The notes: a model not told the origin generated them from the sequence alone. 15,508 nt of DNA from Russula earlei (GCA_025769875.1 JAGFNK010001059.1:1-15508); one strand, 5' to 3'; positions 1 to 8,348 are shown, counted from the first letter of the stretch. Program-made: numbers and translations.

Positions 1-104
1 TCTTTATCTACTACGTACGTACGCACGCACAGCACCCTCTCGCGTCTGCCGACCCCGCTCAGCGAGACGGATCCCTTGGCTGCTAGCGATTCCTTCTCCC
101 GCGC

Positions 105-892
105 TTGAAGCGATCCGCCGCCCGTCGCTCGCTGAAAAACCAAAGAGACCTCCTCGCTATGTTAACGGCCGCTTTGCACGACCTCAAAGAGGCACAGAAG
201 GGCGCGTACGTGGATCTGCCTCATCCTGATCCGTGGGAAGAGGTCGTTCCGTGGAGCGGGTGTAAGAGCCTGGGCGACGTCGCTGCAGCCGTAGAGCGTA
301 GCGGTGACCATTTGCCCCATGTGACGCTACTCCGCTGCACACTGACCGATCTCGGCACAAAACAAGCCGGTGACGGCAGAGAATATCTTCCAAATGCTTT
401 CCACGAAGGCATCATCCATCTTGAACATTGACGATGGTTATCAGGTATGACCCAGCGCTTCACCTTGACAAATGTCAATAAGTTGACATCTGGACTCGCT
501 CGTCCTGTGTGCTGGTGGTAAGAATCACTCTGGAAAACGGTCAATGGCGTTCCTCTCTTCCACGTCACGGCAAACGGTCCGTCATCGGGGTCACCCCATT
601 GGTCTTATCATCCCCCGGATACTGCGACGTGGCCGACACCCCCTCTCTTGCCCGCATTGGCCAAGCTGCAGGACTCGGTTACCCATGGTGTCTGCACGCC
701 CGACGCACCGCTTCCAACACGCGCTTCAAGCATTGATCGACTTTACGGGCTACCTGACGACCAAGACGTACGCGCTGGCATCGGCGATGCATCGTTTGCC
801 TGGCACGACGCCGTCATCTGTGACGGCGATTGAGGAAGAGGAGATCCGTATGGAATCAAGGCGCTCAAAGGACTCGTGCTCAACCGGTAAGT
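105..892 (+). pseudogene. Decayed multi-exon gene-like region, unidentified
   Basis: I do not recognise this protein. Several stretches read like real coding sequence but lie in different frames. They are 105-320 (charged, with DLPHPDPWEEVVPWSG), 367-444 (frame 1, with AENIFQMLSTKA), about 509-645 (frame 2) and about 648-886 (frame 0, with LYGLPDDQDV and FAWHDAVICDGD). Some joins look like small introns. An intron at 321-366 would have a CTGAC branch site and keep phase; GTATGA at 445 and GTAAGT at 887 look like donors. Others look like damage: the frame slips near the C-run at about 640, and a TGA at 831-833 interrupts the last stretch and could be a CGA to TGA change. No convincing downstream exon follows the donor at 887. 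It may be a host gene remnant or a badly degraded transposon-carried gene. Confidence 0.35.
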
Positions 893-1611
893 TTAAATGA
901 GCCAAAAGCTGGCAATGTGGAATGGAAGCCGGCTTGTGGGTGTGAGTTCTTTCACGAGCTCGTGTCGTGAGAGAGGTCAGCAGGTCTCGGGTTCGTATGG
1001 ACAGCGTACCTGGTCGCCGGAACACATCGGGAACAGAGAGAGAGAAGCCACGGCCATGGCCATGGCAGCGGCAGCAGCGAGGCCGAATGGGCCGGTTTGG
1101 GTCAACGGATTGCGGGCCCACACGCTCGAAATCAATTGCACGACCCGTTTCGGGAACATGGGGATGGACATGGGGGACGGTGAGAACGCAGCTGCTGCAA
1201 ACGTTCGTATTTTTGTAAAGATGATAACTGTGCCTTGCCTGCCACCCGCCCCCATTCGAACGGCCAACGCAACGCGATCGTTCACCCCGTGCAAAAAAAA
1301 CGATCCAAGGTGGTGCTCAGCCAGAAATCCGTCAACGTCTGCCGGAAAAAGTGTACCGTCGTGCGTCGCGAGCGGAAGAGGCGGCCGACGCCAGATTAGT
1401 AGTCCCTTCCATGCGAGCGCATTTGCTTCCCAGTTGGGTTGCTCATGCCGTCAGTGGCAGCGCCATTCTCAAGAGATTGCCGGGGGTTCTGGCTGGTAGA
1501 CATGATGTGACATATGAAACAGGCTTGACTTTGGTGGGAATGACAAATCTATACTTCAGCCATTGCCGACCTGTTTTGTTGTGGCTCCTCCCTCGCCCTA
1601 CAAAGATTGAT
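893..1611. other. No credible gene
   Basis: Open frames exist here, notably 897-1499 (+) and 977-1294 (-), but they have low-complexity runs (Met-Ala repeats from a GCCATGGCC/GCAGCGGCA tract at about 1050-1080), no recognisable motif and overlapping alternatives on both strands. GC-rich sequence yields such frames by chance. I see no LTR ends, tRNA-like fold or promoter that I could defend. Confidence 0.4.
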
Positions 1612-1713
1612 AGTACCCGATTGAGTCCGACGGGAATAGACACACCACTCACAAGGGAGATGTTTGAACCCCCAATCCTCCGCCGCTTTGTTGAATGTCT
1701 GATCCCAAATTCC
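1612..1713 (-). pseudogene. Ty1/copia reverse transcriptase fragment
   Basis: The minus strand encodes about 34 residues resembling the RT thumb-side segment of fungal copia elements: GIWDQTFNKAAEDWGF followed by CEWCVYSRRTQSGT. This matches the family pattern W-(x)n-WGF-(x)n-CVY-x-R-(x)n-SGT that normally precedes the YVDD catalytic box. The frame continues only to 1549, and the YVDD region is not recoverable; upstream sequence in the same frame (1714-1803) is not recognisably RT. The fragment lies outside and differs from the better-preserved copia element at 2656-6162, so it is a separate, older scrap. It is short, so chance similarity is not excluded. Confidence 0.5.
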
Positions 1714-2090
1714 TTTTATCCTTGACACGGGCGCTACGAGACGTTCATTAATGAGTAGAGACCGGGGTCTGGGCGCTTTCATTGCGAACCCGCTCGGTTT
1801 CATGGCCAGACAGTTCCATCAGCCAATGAGAACCGGGGCGATCTCATGCTGGACCTTGCGCATAGGATAGCAATCGAATACGAGTCCGTGATCGATCCAA
1901 GGACCGCGAAGCCATCGAGAGCACGATCACGCAGTTGAGACTTTTGTCTTTCGGGAATCACCTTATTGTTTTTGACGTCCGGCAGCGCGAGGGAGATGAA
2001 GACAGGACTGATTCGAAGCGGGGCATCGCAAGGTTCCTACAAGCAAGGGAGTATCGCAGAGCTGCCACGCATGCGCAAAGGTTCGCCAAT

Positions 2091-2152
2091 GTAGGTAGGC
2101 CTTGACCATCACATCTCAATACATATCCCAGATCTTGTTGCTATTTTCGCAG
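2091..2152 (+). other. Putative intron 1 (GT-AG, 62 nt)
   Basis: GTAGGT donor and a pyrimidine-rich TATTTTCGCAG acceptor; removal joins a frame-0 block to a frame-2 block in phase. An alternative acceptor at 2130-2131 (intron of 41 nt) also keeps phase. Confidence 0.4.
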
Positions 2153-2434
2153 AGTATATCGGACAGAGCACAGTTCCCTTCAGAGAGGTTTAGCTCTGAG
2201 TCTTATTTTCCACATCAAGGGGACACTTTGGGTGCACTGCCTCCTTATCTTGCTGCAGTGGACCCCACGTTCCAGAGCGTGGCGAACGTCACCAAATCTC
2301 TCTATCGGTGTTATCTTAGCTGCAAGGAGGTATTCCCAACACCCATGCAGAAGCGTGAATGGGCTGCGGTTGTGTGGTGCGAAGCCTCCGTGAGGACCGG
2401 GACATATCCTGGTCCATTGTTCGAGCTCGATTGG

Positions 2435-2483
2435 GCAAGTCCTCGTCTCTGTCTAAGCTGTCGCCAGTAGTAATTTTTTATAG
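2435..2483 (+). other. Putative intron 2 (GC-AG, 49 nt)
   Basis: GCAAGT donor, TCTAAGC branch-like site 24-30 nt before the acceptor, and a TTTTTTATAG acceptor. Excision is phase 0 and links the LFELDW end of block B to the FTIDSMKLL start of block C. The donor differs from consensus GTAAGT by one T to C change. Confidence 0.4.
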
Positions 2484-2815
2484 TTCACAATCGACAGTAT
2501 GAAACTGCTCTCTGACATGAAGGAGACCATTAGACATACCGTCGAAACCTCATATCACTTTGACAGGCCGAGAGCATAAGTCACAATTGCGACGAGAGCC
2601 AAAGAGCTGCTGTCAGAGATAGCCTTTATTCACGGCGTCTGCCTGTCCCCATCGCTGTTGAATCGCGCAGTGATAAGGTAGATTAGATCGTAATAGATCT
2701 AATAAAATGATATTCAGTTTCTGTGAGATGAAACTTGCTTGTGTCATATTTACCTAATAAAATGATACTACAATGCGTAATCAGCTACTGATAAGATCGT
2801 GAGATAGTAAGTACT

Positions 2816-2847
2816 TACTTCAGTTTCTGTGAGACGAAACTGAAGTA
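2816..2847. repeat. 12-bp perfect stem-loop in the copia LTR
   Basis: Arms 2816-2827 (TACTTCAGTTTC) and 2836-2847 (GAAACTGAAGTA) are perfectly complementary around an 8-nt loop. The arm sequence TTCAGTTTCTGTGAGA recurs at 2713-2728, so the motif is repeated within the LTR. Confidence 0.75.
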
Positions 2848-2861
2848 TCTACTGTATGTAC

Positions 2862-2887
2862 GATGCTCTTAAGTATCTGAGAGCATC
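2862..2887. repeat. 8-bp stem-loop in the copia LTR
   Basis: Arms GATGCTCT (2862-2869) and AGAGCATC (2880-2887) with a 10-nt loop. Confidence 0.6.
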
Positions 2888-2985
2888 CCTAATTATTTTG
2901 TCTATAGTAACTATCAAATTGTTTCATGATCGCTATGTGCTAGCTACTGATTGTCTTAGATCATACTATCAATTTGTTATTGTAC

Positions 2986-3011
2986 GCGTTTCATCAATTG
3001 AGCTGAAACGC
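2986..3011. repeat. 8-bp stem-loop in the copia LTR
   Basis: Arms GCGTTTCA (2986-2993) and TGAAACGC (3004-3011) with a 10-nt loop; same arm and loop size as the hairpin at 2862-2887. Confidence 0.6.
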
Positions 3012-3089
3012 TTATGTGGTCCAGGCCTGTGGGCCGCCCGGACAGTTTAGGCTGACGCATCAACGCTTCAGCTACTCTTTATCTCAACA

Positions 3090-3096
3090 TCCCCCC
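3090..3096 (-). other. Polypurine tract of the copia element
   Basis: GGGGGGA on the minus strand immediately abuts the TG start of the 3' LTR, the usual place for the plus-strand DNA primer of LTR elements. Confidence 0.75.
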
Positions 3097-3122
3097 GTGA
3101 TCTAGACAGTCAGTAGATTAGA

Positions 3123-4510
3123 TCAGATGAGACCTAATCCAGTGATGAAAGTCTGAAGCAACACATGAGCATGCAGCTTGGTTAGACCATCAGCAAGCAT
3201 CTCTGCTGTGGCGTTCTGACTAGATCAATTAGTCCGTCCTCGATGTACTGTCTGATTGTGTGATGCTTTATGGGGATATGTTTTGATCTTCTTCCGGTGA
3301 CGGGATTGAGCGCAAGATCTACGGCGCCTTTGTTATCACCATGGAGCGGAATCGGATCAGTGATATCGTAGCCAATTTCGGAGAAGAAGCTCTGATACCA
3401 CGCGGCTTGATTAGCTGCGTCGGCTAGGGCCATATACTCGGCTTGAGTGGTGCTCTGGGCGATGGTCTTCTGTTTACGTGAGGACCAGGAAATCGCAGCT
3501 CCGGATAGCAAGAATACATAGCCTGAAGTGGAGTGAAAGTCATCTGCGTCATCTCCGAGACTAGAATCGGAGTATCCGTGCAGTCCAACGCCTCCCGCAC
3601 CATCATAATGTAGCTTTAGTTGGGCTGTGCTGTTAAGATAAGATAGCACATATTTTGCAAGGCGTAGGTGCTGCGTTGACGGATTGCTGGAATACTGTGC
3701 AAGACGTGAGACTGCAAAGGAGATGTCTGGACGCGTTCCGATTTGCACATACAGGAGGCTGCCAATTATTCTCTGGTAGTACTTTATTTCCGAAGGCGTT
3801 GCCTGTCCAGTATGCTTAACCAGATGTATTTCCGCGCCGGACGGAAGTGGGGTGCGGACCGGATTGGAATCCACCATCCCGAAGCGATTAATGATCTCCG
3901 AGATGTACCTAGATTGGTCAATGTCTAACACTTTAGCTGAGCGATCGCGCGTTACGCGGATCCCAAGATAGGACTCGATCTCGCCTAGATCAGTCATCTC
4001 ATAGCGTGTAGACAGTGATTGTTTGATGCCAGTGATCTGCACGCGCAAGTTGCTTAAGATTGTGATATCATCGACATAGAGGATGATAATGATAGTGGAT
4101 CCCCCCGCGTCTTGGCGATGATAGACGCCGGCATCAGAATGCGTGCGCGTGAAGCCGAGCTCAATGAGAACCCCATGAAACTGCAGGTTCCATGCACGCG
4201 AAGCTTGTTTGAGACCGTAGATCGCCTTCTTCAGGCGGCAAACTTGGTGTGATGTCTCCGGAACAGTGAATCCTTGTGGTTGCTCCATGTAAATCTCTTC
4301 GTCCAGTAGCCCGTTCAGGATCGCCGACTTGACGTCCATCTGGTGGATCTCCCAATCCTCTAGCGCGGCCAATGCTAACAAGAGTCGCAAGGACTCAAAT
4401 CTCGCTACTGGAGAGAAGGTGTCACTGTAATCAAGTCCTTCAATTTGTGTAAACCCCTTGGCTACAACGCGCGCGCGAATCGGCCATCCGATTTGCATGC
4501 AAATACCCAT
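3123..4510 (-). pseudogene. pol: Copia pol: reverse transcriptase and RNase H
   Basis: The long minus-strand frame 4510-3182 encodes the RT fingers (VVAKGFTQIEGLDYSDTFSP), the first catalytic Asp in HQMDVKSAILNG, the signature ILYVDDITIL (YVDD at about 4067-4078) and the YGLKQASRAW block. Copia RNase H follows, with conserved acidic positions in GYSDSSLGDD, TQAEYMAL and HGDNKGAVD. These residues are intact, so the catalytic core reads as conserved. The 5' end is not a true start: the frame joins the upstream integrase frame by a one-base slip near 4470, inside a CGCGCGCG tract. A second slip near 3213 shifts the C-terminus, and the normal ending (EMLADGLTK...) is read in another frame to a TGA at 3123-3125. 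In life this was the C-terminal part of a single Gag-Pol polyprotein. Confidence 0.9.
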
Positions 4511-6162
4511 CTTGATTTCATGGCCTTACGGCCCGGCGGTAGATCGACTAGATCCCAGGTACCATTTCTGGCAAGTGTGTCTATCTCATACTGACACGCA
4601 GCTTTCCATTCATTGGCTGAGTCCGATTCCATCGCTTCCCGATAAGATACAGGATTTAGCGCCTCGGCAGTCGCTAACAGGGCCATATGCGATACGCGCC
4701 CTCTCCGAGCTGGACGTTCCGCGTTGTCCTCACTGAAATATCTTGGGTTTGGACGTGGGTTAGCTCTAAGTCTACGAGGCGAGGGTGGATGCGTCATGAA
4801 GGCGGGTCGCGGAAGTGCTGGAGGGGTCGGGATAGGAATGCGGGACGGGGGAGTATGGTACACTGAAACATTCTGAGGTGTTGCCGCAAGATTTGCAGGG
4901 GTCTCCGGAGGCGCATGGCCATCCGGTTGGTGTGGGACAGGTTCCGGGAGGGAAAATGTAATAGGTCCGGCAGGGACCAGGGGTAGCATGGGCAAGGCGG
5001 ACGGTCCACCGCTTGCCTTTGCTAGGAAGAATGCTTCGTCGAATGTTACATCACGCGAAAGTACTATTTTCCGGGTGGCTGGATTCCATAGGCAGTAGCC
5101 ATTAGATCCTGATTCATAGCCGACGAATGTCATTTCGATCGCCTTGGGATCGAGCTTCTTCCGCTTAGCGTCAGGGATATGTACATATGCCCTGCATCCG
5201 AAAACTTGGAAGTAAGAGACGTCTGGGATGTGTCCAGAGTCCCACAATTCATGAGGGGTGCGCCAACCGAGAACGCGAGTGGGCGTGCGATTGTGAATGT
5301 GAACTGCAGCATCAGTAGCCAGTTCCCAAAACCTGAGAGTAAGACTGGTGCTGTGTATCATGGCATGCATCTTGTCTTCCAGGGGCCGGTTCCATCGCTC
5401 CGCTAATCTGTTCTGTTGTGGGGAACCCGGCATCGTTAATTTGTGCTCGATCCCCTTCTGCATTAGTACCGATCTAAGGGCGCCCGACATGTATTCTCCA
5501 CCGCAATCCGAGTGCAAAGCCTTAACTGTCTCGCTTGTTTGATTTTCAGCCCAAGCCATATATTTCTTGAAGGCGTCTGCACACTGATCTTTTGTTTTGA
5601 GAAAGTACACTACTCCAAAGCGGGAGTAGTCGTCGATAAATGTCGTGAAGTAACTTGCGCCCCGGATAGACCGGACTTGCATCGGACCGGCTAGATTGCT
5701 GTGTATGATTTGCAATCTCCATTCCGAGCGTTTAGAGGAACCCGAGAAAGGAAGTCTCGGCTGCTTGCCGAGTTGACACCCTGGGCAAGGGGCGAGATCC
5801 TTGTCGGTTGAGCTAAGTGAAATTCCATTAACGGAATCGCTGTAACGTATGAGTGCGTTCCGGGACATATGTCCCATCCGCTGATGCCAGATATCAAGTG
5901 ATAGCGCACCACTCTGCGCGTGTAGGGACGGAATGGATAGGTCAAACCAGAATAGATTATTCTCCATGTACCCTTGCGCGATCTTCCGATCTTTGATGTG
6001 GATCTGGAAGCCATCTTTAGTGAATGTTATTTGACCCCCCTTCTGGAGTAGCGCTGACACTGAGAAGTACCCGCGCGTCAGCTTCCGGAACATGCATAAC
6101 ATCTGAAAGGGTCAATTGAACATCCCCAGTTCCTCCTGATGGCCTGATGGAAACCAATCCAG
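4462..6162 (-). pseudogene. pol: Copia pol: protease tail and integrase
   Basis: The frame 6102-4462 carries the integrase zinc-binding H-X4-H (WHQRMGH) and C-X2-C (CPGC), then the catalytic core. The second and third catalytic residues are present (Asp in HSDCGGEY, Glu in QQNRLAERWNR, 35 residues apart). The first Asp is replaced by Asn in IIHSNLAGP (codon 5695-5697), a single G to A change at a CpG. Downstream are the copia C-terminal TFVGYE block, a Pro-rich linker (about residues 362-460) and the RT N-terminus (NEWKAACQYEIDTLARNGTWDLVDLP). Upstream, 6162 to about 6060 in another frame gives the end of the protease (GDVQLTLSDVMHVPEADA), joined by a frameshift near 6060. Coding is cut at 6162 by the gypsy LTR. 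The missing Asp should abolish strand transfer even without the frameshifts. Confidence 0.9.
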
Positions 6163-6276
6163 TGTTATGATTTACCCCCTTATCGGTTCGTCCATAATCC
6201 CTCCACATCATTGTTCCTTTTTGTCATCTCTGTTCCCGTGGTTACCGTTTCATCCCTTGATGGTGATCCTTTTCTT

Positions 6277-6312
6277 GTGTTTCATTTATTGTGTTTCACT
6301 TACCGTGTTTCA
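6277..6312 (+). repeat. Three 14-bp spaced GTGTTTCA repeats in LTR U3
   Basis: GTGTTTCA occurs at 6277, 6291 and 6305, exactly 14 bp apart, with the looser copy CCGTTTCATC at about 6245. They lie 83-118 bp before the TATA-like box, a typical place for LTR enhancer repeats. Confidence 0.65.
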
Positions 6313-6394
6313 TCTATTGTCAAGCTACCTTTGCCATTGGTCTACCTTTACTTATTGTTCTGCTTATAGTACTGTACAGCCTCGCTACATACAG

Positions 6395-6439
6395 TATTTA
6401 AGTGCCTGTAAAAGCTGGGGAATGCCCCAAGCTTAGCTT
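6395..6439 (+). promoter_or_regulatory. LTR promoter and predicted transcript start of G
   Basis: TATTTAAG at 6395-6402 is followed 34 nt later by AAGCTTAGCTT (6429-6439). That 11-mer is the perfect reverse complement of 6773-6783, which fixes the likely RNA 5' end at 6429 under a Tf1-type self-priming model. The TATA-to-start distance fits RNA polymerase II. Confidence 0.6.
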
Positions 6440-6772
6440 TGTCCCATTTCCTGTCGCATCCCTTGCCCTGTACTCTCTCTCAATCACAACTTGCTTGTGC
6501 TGGCCTACACTTTGCTTGACCTAAGCACACCTCAAGGAACCCTTGTGTTCCTCTTCCTCCTCTGCCTCTCTCTCATCACCCTCCTCTTCTGTGAAACCAG
6601 AAGATCGACTCTGTCTGCGGGCTGAGTCATTGCCTGACTAAGCCTTGGGACGCTAAACCTCTGAACTGGTCTCCTTGAGCCGGCCCCCATTGAACCCTTG
6701 AAACCAAGTCACAGGGACTTGGCCCCCACTGAACCTTGAGCTAACGCTCTAACGGCCACGATGCCGTTACAC

Positions 6773-6783
6773 AAGCTAAGCTT
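6773..6783 (+). other. Self-priming primer binding site of G
   Basis: AAGCTAAGCTT sits one base after the proposed LTR end and pairs over all 11 nt with 6429-6439. It does not look like a tRNA 3'-end complement such as the TGGTATCAGAGC type. Tf1 and other sushi-clade elements prime from the folded-back first 11 nt of their own mRNA. Confidence 0.65.
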
Positions 6784-6792
6784 TCTTACTCC

Positions 6793-8319
6793 ATTCTGGA
6801 GATCAACCTTGAACTACCACCGAATTGTTGGGTCCGCGTCCAACCTAGACCGTCCCCAGACCTTCCCAAACACGTCGTAGGAGCTGCCACTTGGGACAGC
6901 TTTCACACTTTCCTCTGTTACGTCACCACTGAAAACAACAAGGAACTACCAGTCGAATTCATCAACAACCGCTGGTTCGAACTACAACTTAGGAGAGGAC
7001 AACTCTACACCCACCTAGATCTAGAACTCCTCAGAAACAGCCTTGGGTTAGGTTACTGGAGGGAAAACGACCCTCTCTACAAACCACCGTCAGAATCAGA
7101 AGCCTCTTCCACAGAAGGCAACCCCCCTGAACCAGAAAACACCGTTGAAACTCAGACACCCTTTGAATCCCCTGCACTAGAACCAGAGGACCCCCTTGAA
7201 AACCAAGAACCCATTGAAACCCTAGAAATCGACCCACAGAACCCCCCAGAACCTGATATGGCAGCCCAACCCCAAATTGCTGTACAACCCCCCCAGGTGG
7301 CTGACCAAGCCCCCCAGATAGCCGCTCAGGCCCCTCAGATGGCTGCCCAGGCCCCCCCAATTGCTGCTCCACCTCCCCAAGCAGCCGCCCCAGCACCACA
7401 AGGCACTAATGGGTCCCTCAGTGGCAAAGAACCCACTGCCTTCACAGGGGAAAGGAACAAAACAAAAAGATTCATCATGGAATTCAACCTATTCTGGGGC
7501 CTCAATGATGATAAGGCAGTAATGGTTTCCCCTTTTAAGCGAACAATGCTGGCCCTCTCCTATATTCAAGGGGAAAAGGTTGAAGAATGGGTCAATTCTC
7601 AAGCAACCGCACTCAGGGAAAAGGTGAACAGGGCCCAGAACCCCATCAACAGAATGGACGAAGCGTTATGGAATGACTTTGTTACAGACTTCACATTCAA
7701 ATTCACCAATACTGCGGAAAAAGAAGATGCCCAAGCAGCTATTGTTAAACATGTGATGAAGGACTCTCTTGACGACTACATCTCCACCTTTGAACAACTC
7801 CTGAACAAAACTGGCTGGCCGGAGACAGATGTAATTGCCATTGAAAGCTTCAAAAATGGCCTAAAAATCGGACTCTACCACGCAATTCTGAACAGAGATG
7901 TCTGGCCCACCACTCTCCAAGAATGGAAGGAGGAGGCCAGAAGACAACACCGACGTTTCATCACCATCAGGGAAAAGCTCAAAGGGAAAACCACACACTC
8001 CCCCTCGGAACACAAAACCCATCACTCTGACCGGATGCAAGTAGACGCTGCCAAATCCAATTTTAAAAAGCTAACTGAAGAAGAAAGAAAACAATTGGCA
8101 AAAGAAGGACGATGCTTCCGTTGCAGAGAAAAGGGCCACCTTAGCCGGGAATGCCCTAAGAATACAGCTCCTACCACTTCCAAAGCCCGAATCACTGAAT
8201 CAACCCCAGAACCATCTAAGGAAGAAGAACCAGCTTCCATGGTAGCACGTATGAAAACTCTACCAGCCGAGGAACGAGCCAAAATCTGGGATCTCATACT
8301 CAAAGAGGATTTTCTCTAG
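6793..8319 (+). CDS. gag: Gag of chromovirus G
   Basis: Structural polyprotein that would package element RNA into virus-like particles. Counting from 6793 it is about 508 residues: an N-terminal region with NCWVRVQPRPSPDLP and VEFINNRWFELQLRRGQ (1-95); an acidic Pro/Glu-rich stretch (about 100-155); a Gln/Ala/Pro heptad-like repeat (about 156-200); a retrotransposon capsid domain (about 210-395, with KEPTAFTGERNKTKRF and SLDDYISTFEQLL); and a CCHC zinc knuckle C-X2-C-X4-H-X4-C (CFRCREKGHLSREC, residues 441-454). The frame is open from 6745 with no stop. No in-frame ATG exists before 7258, although the upstream 150 codons look coding. The start given (ATT, followed by CTG) is therefore a guess; an annotator wanting ATG would use 7258. 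It ends at TAG 8317-8319, overlapping pol in the -1 frame. Confidence 0.75.
   Translation: MLEINLELPPNCWVRVQPRPSPDLPKHVVGAATWDSFHTFLCYVTTENNKELPVEFINNRWFELQLRRGQLYTHLDLELLRNSLGLGYWRENDPLYKPPSESEASSTEGNPPEPENTVETQTPFESPALEPEDPLENQEPIETLEIDPQNPPEPDMAAQPQIAVQPPQVADQAPQIAAQAPQMAAQAPPIAAPPPQAAAPAPQGTNGSLSGKEPTAFTGERNKTKRFIMEFNLFWGLNDDKAVMVSPFKRTMLALSYIQGEKVEEWVNSQATALREKVNRAQNPINRMDEALWNDFVTDFTFKFTNTAEKEDAQAAIVKHVMKDSLDDYISTFEQLLNKTGWPETDVIAIESFKNGLKIGLYHAILNRDVWPTTLQEWKEEARRQHRRFITIREKLKGKTTHSPSEHKTHHSDRMQVDAAKSNFKKLTEEERKQLAKEGRCFRCREKGHLSRECPKNTAPTTSKARITESTPEPSKEEEPASMVARMKTLPAEERAKIWDLILKEDFL
7261..7400 (+). repeat. Degenerate 21-24 bp tandem repeat in gag
   Basis: About six imperfect copies of a unit encoding Q-A-P-Q-I/M-A-A. 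This low-complexity linker lies just before the capsid domain. Confidence 0.6.
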
Positions 8320-8348
8320 GCCAAAGTGCAACAGTCGGCACAGAGGCC
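8307..8348 (+). promoter_or_regulatory. Candidate -1 ribosomal frameshift signal, gag to pol
   Basis: In the gag frame the heptamer G GAT TTT (8307-8313) fits X-XXY-YYZ slippage and lies one codon before the gag TAG. Five nt later a two-part stem can form: GGCC 8319-8322 with 8345-8348 and GTGC 8326-8329 with GCAC 8338-8341, with a 3x3 internal loop and an 8-nt apical loop. Slipping back one base enters exactly the frame that encodes the protease. Confidence 0.5.

Larger units (their letters stand above)
1866..2655 (+). pseudogene. DUF6532-like spliced gene remnant, truncated by copia LTR
   Basis: Three coding blocks join in phase across two small introns. Block A (1866-2090, frame 0; e.g. 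FLQAREYRRAATHAQRF) ends at a GTAGGT donor. Intron 1 is 2091-2152 with a TATTTTCGCAG acceptor. Block B (2153-2434, frame 2) contains VFPTPMQKREWAAVVWCEA. Intron 2 (2435-2483) begins with GCAAGT, has a CTAAG branch-like site and ends TTTTTTATAG, so it is a GC-AG intron or a mutated GT donor. Block C (2484-2655, frame 0) contains LSDMKETIRHTVETSYHF and AKELLSEIAFIHG. The spacing of these blocks resembles DUF6532, a basidiomycete-expanded domain of unknown function; this is a motif impression, not a search result. Damage includes an in-frame TAA at 2577-2579 and a probable frameshift near 1895, where the preceding frame (about 1840-1895) reads RGDLMLDLAHRIAIEYES. The reading ends at the LTR boundary at 2656. 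Confidence 0.4.
2656..3089 (-). repeat. Copia element 3' LTR
   Basis: On the minus strand it starts TGTTGAGATAAAG directly after the G-rich polypurine tract and ends GATTCAACA, giving a 6-bp terminal inverted repeat (TGTTGA/TCAACA) and TG...CA ends. Length is 434 bp. It is much more AT-rich than its surroundings and unusually rich in small perfect stem-loops and short direct repeats such as CTAATAAAATGATA (about 2699 and 2755). The 5' partner is not in the window, so boundaries rest on end structure alone. Confidence 0.8.
2656..6162 (-). mobile_element. Ty1/copia LTR retrotransposon (element C), 5'-truncated
   Basis: On the minus strand the order is protease tail, integrase, RT, RNase H, polypurine tract, 3' LTR. 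Integrase before RT is the defining Ty1/copia (Pseudoviridae) order. Gag, most of the protease and the 5' LTR are absent because coding stops abruptly at 6162, where an opposite-strand gypsy LTR begins. If the gypsy element inserted here, the 5' part of the copia element should resume beyond its 3' LTR, outside the window. The expected target duplication of the copia element is the 5-mer at 2651-2655 (ATCGC). Several frameshifts and an integrase active-site change make it non-autonomous. Confidence 0.9.
6163..6771 (+). repeat. 5' LTR of chromovirus G
   Basis: Starts TGTTATGATT exactly where copia coding ends and ends CCGTTACA, giving TG...CA ends with a partial inverted repeat (TGTtAtG versus TGTaAcG). 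Length is about 609 bp. It contains a 14-bp tandem repeat in U3, a TATTTAAG box at 6395 and a predicted RNA start at 6429; a self-priming site follows at 6773. The right end is the less certain boundary (6771-6773) because no partner LTR is in the window. Confidence 0.7.

Noticed and set aside
11..32. ACGT/ACGC simple repeat at the left edge as a functional site
   Set aside because: Short dinucleotide-like tract; no feature depends on it.
897..1499. 200-codon open frame
   Set aside because: Low-complexity Met/Ala runs, no motif, competing frames on both strands and poor coding character.
4460..4480. CGCGCGCG frame slip between copia integrase and RT as programmed frameshifting
   Set aside because: Copia integrase and RT normally share one frame, the tract is a simple repeat, and other random slips occur in the same element.
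7031..7399. Minus-strand open frame opposite gag
   Set aside because: Shadow of the repetitive Pro/Gln-rich gag coding on the plus strand.
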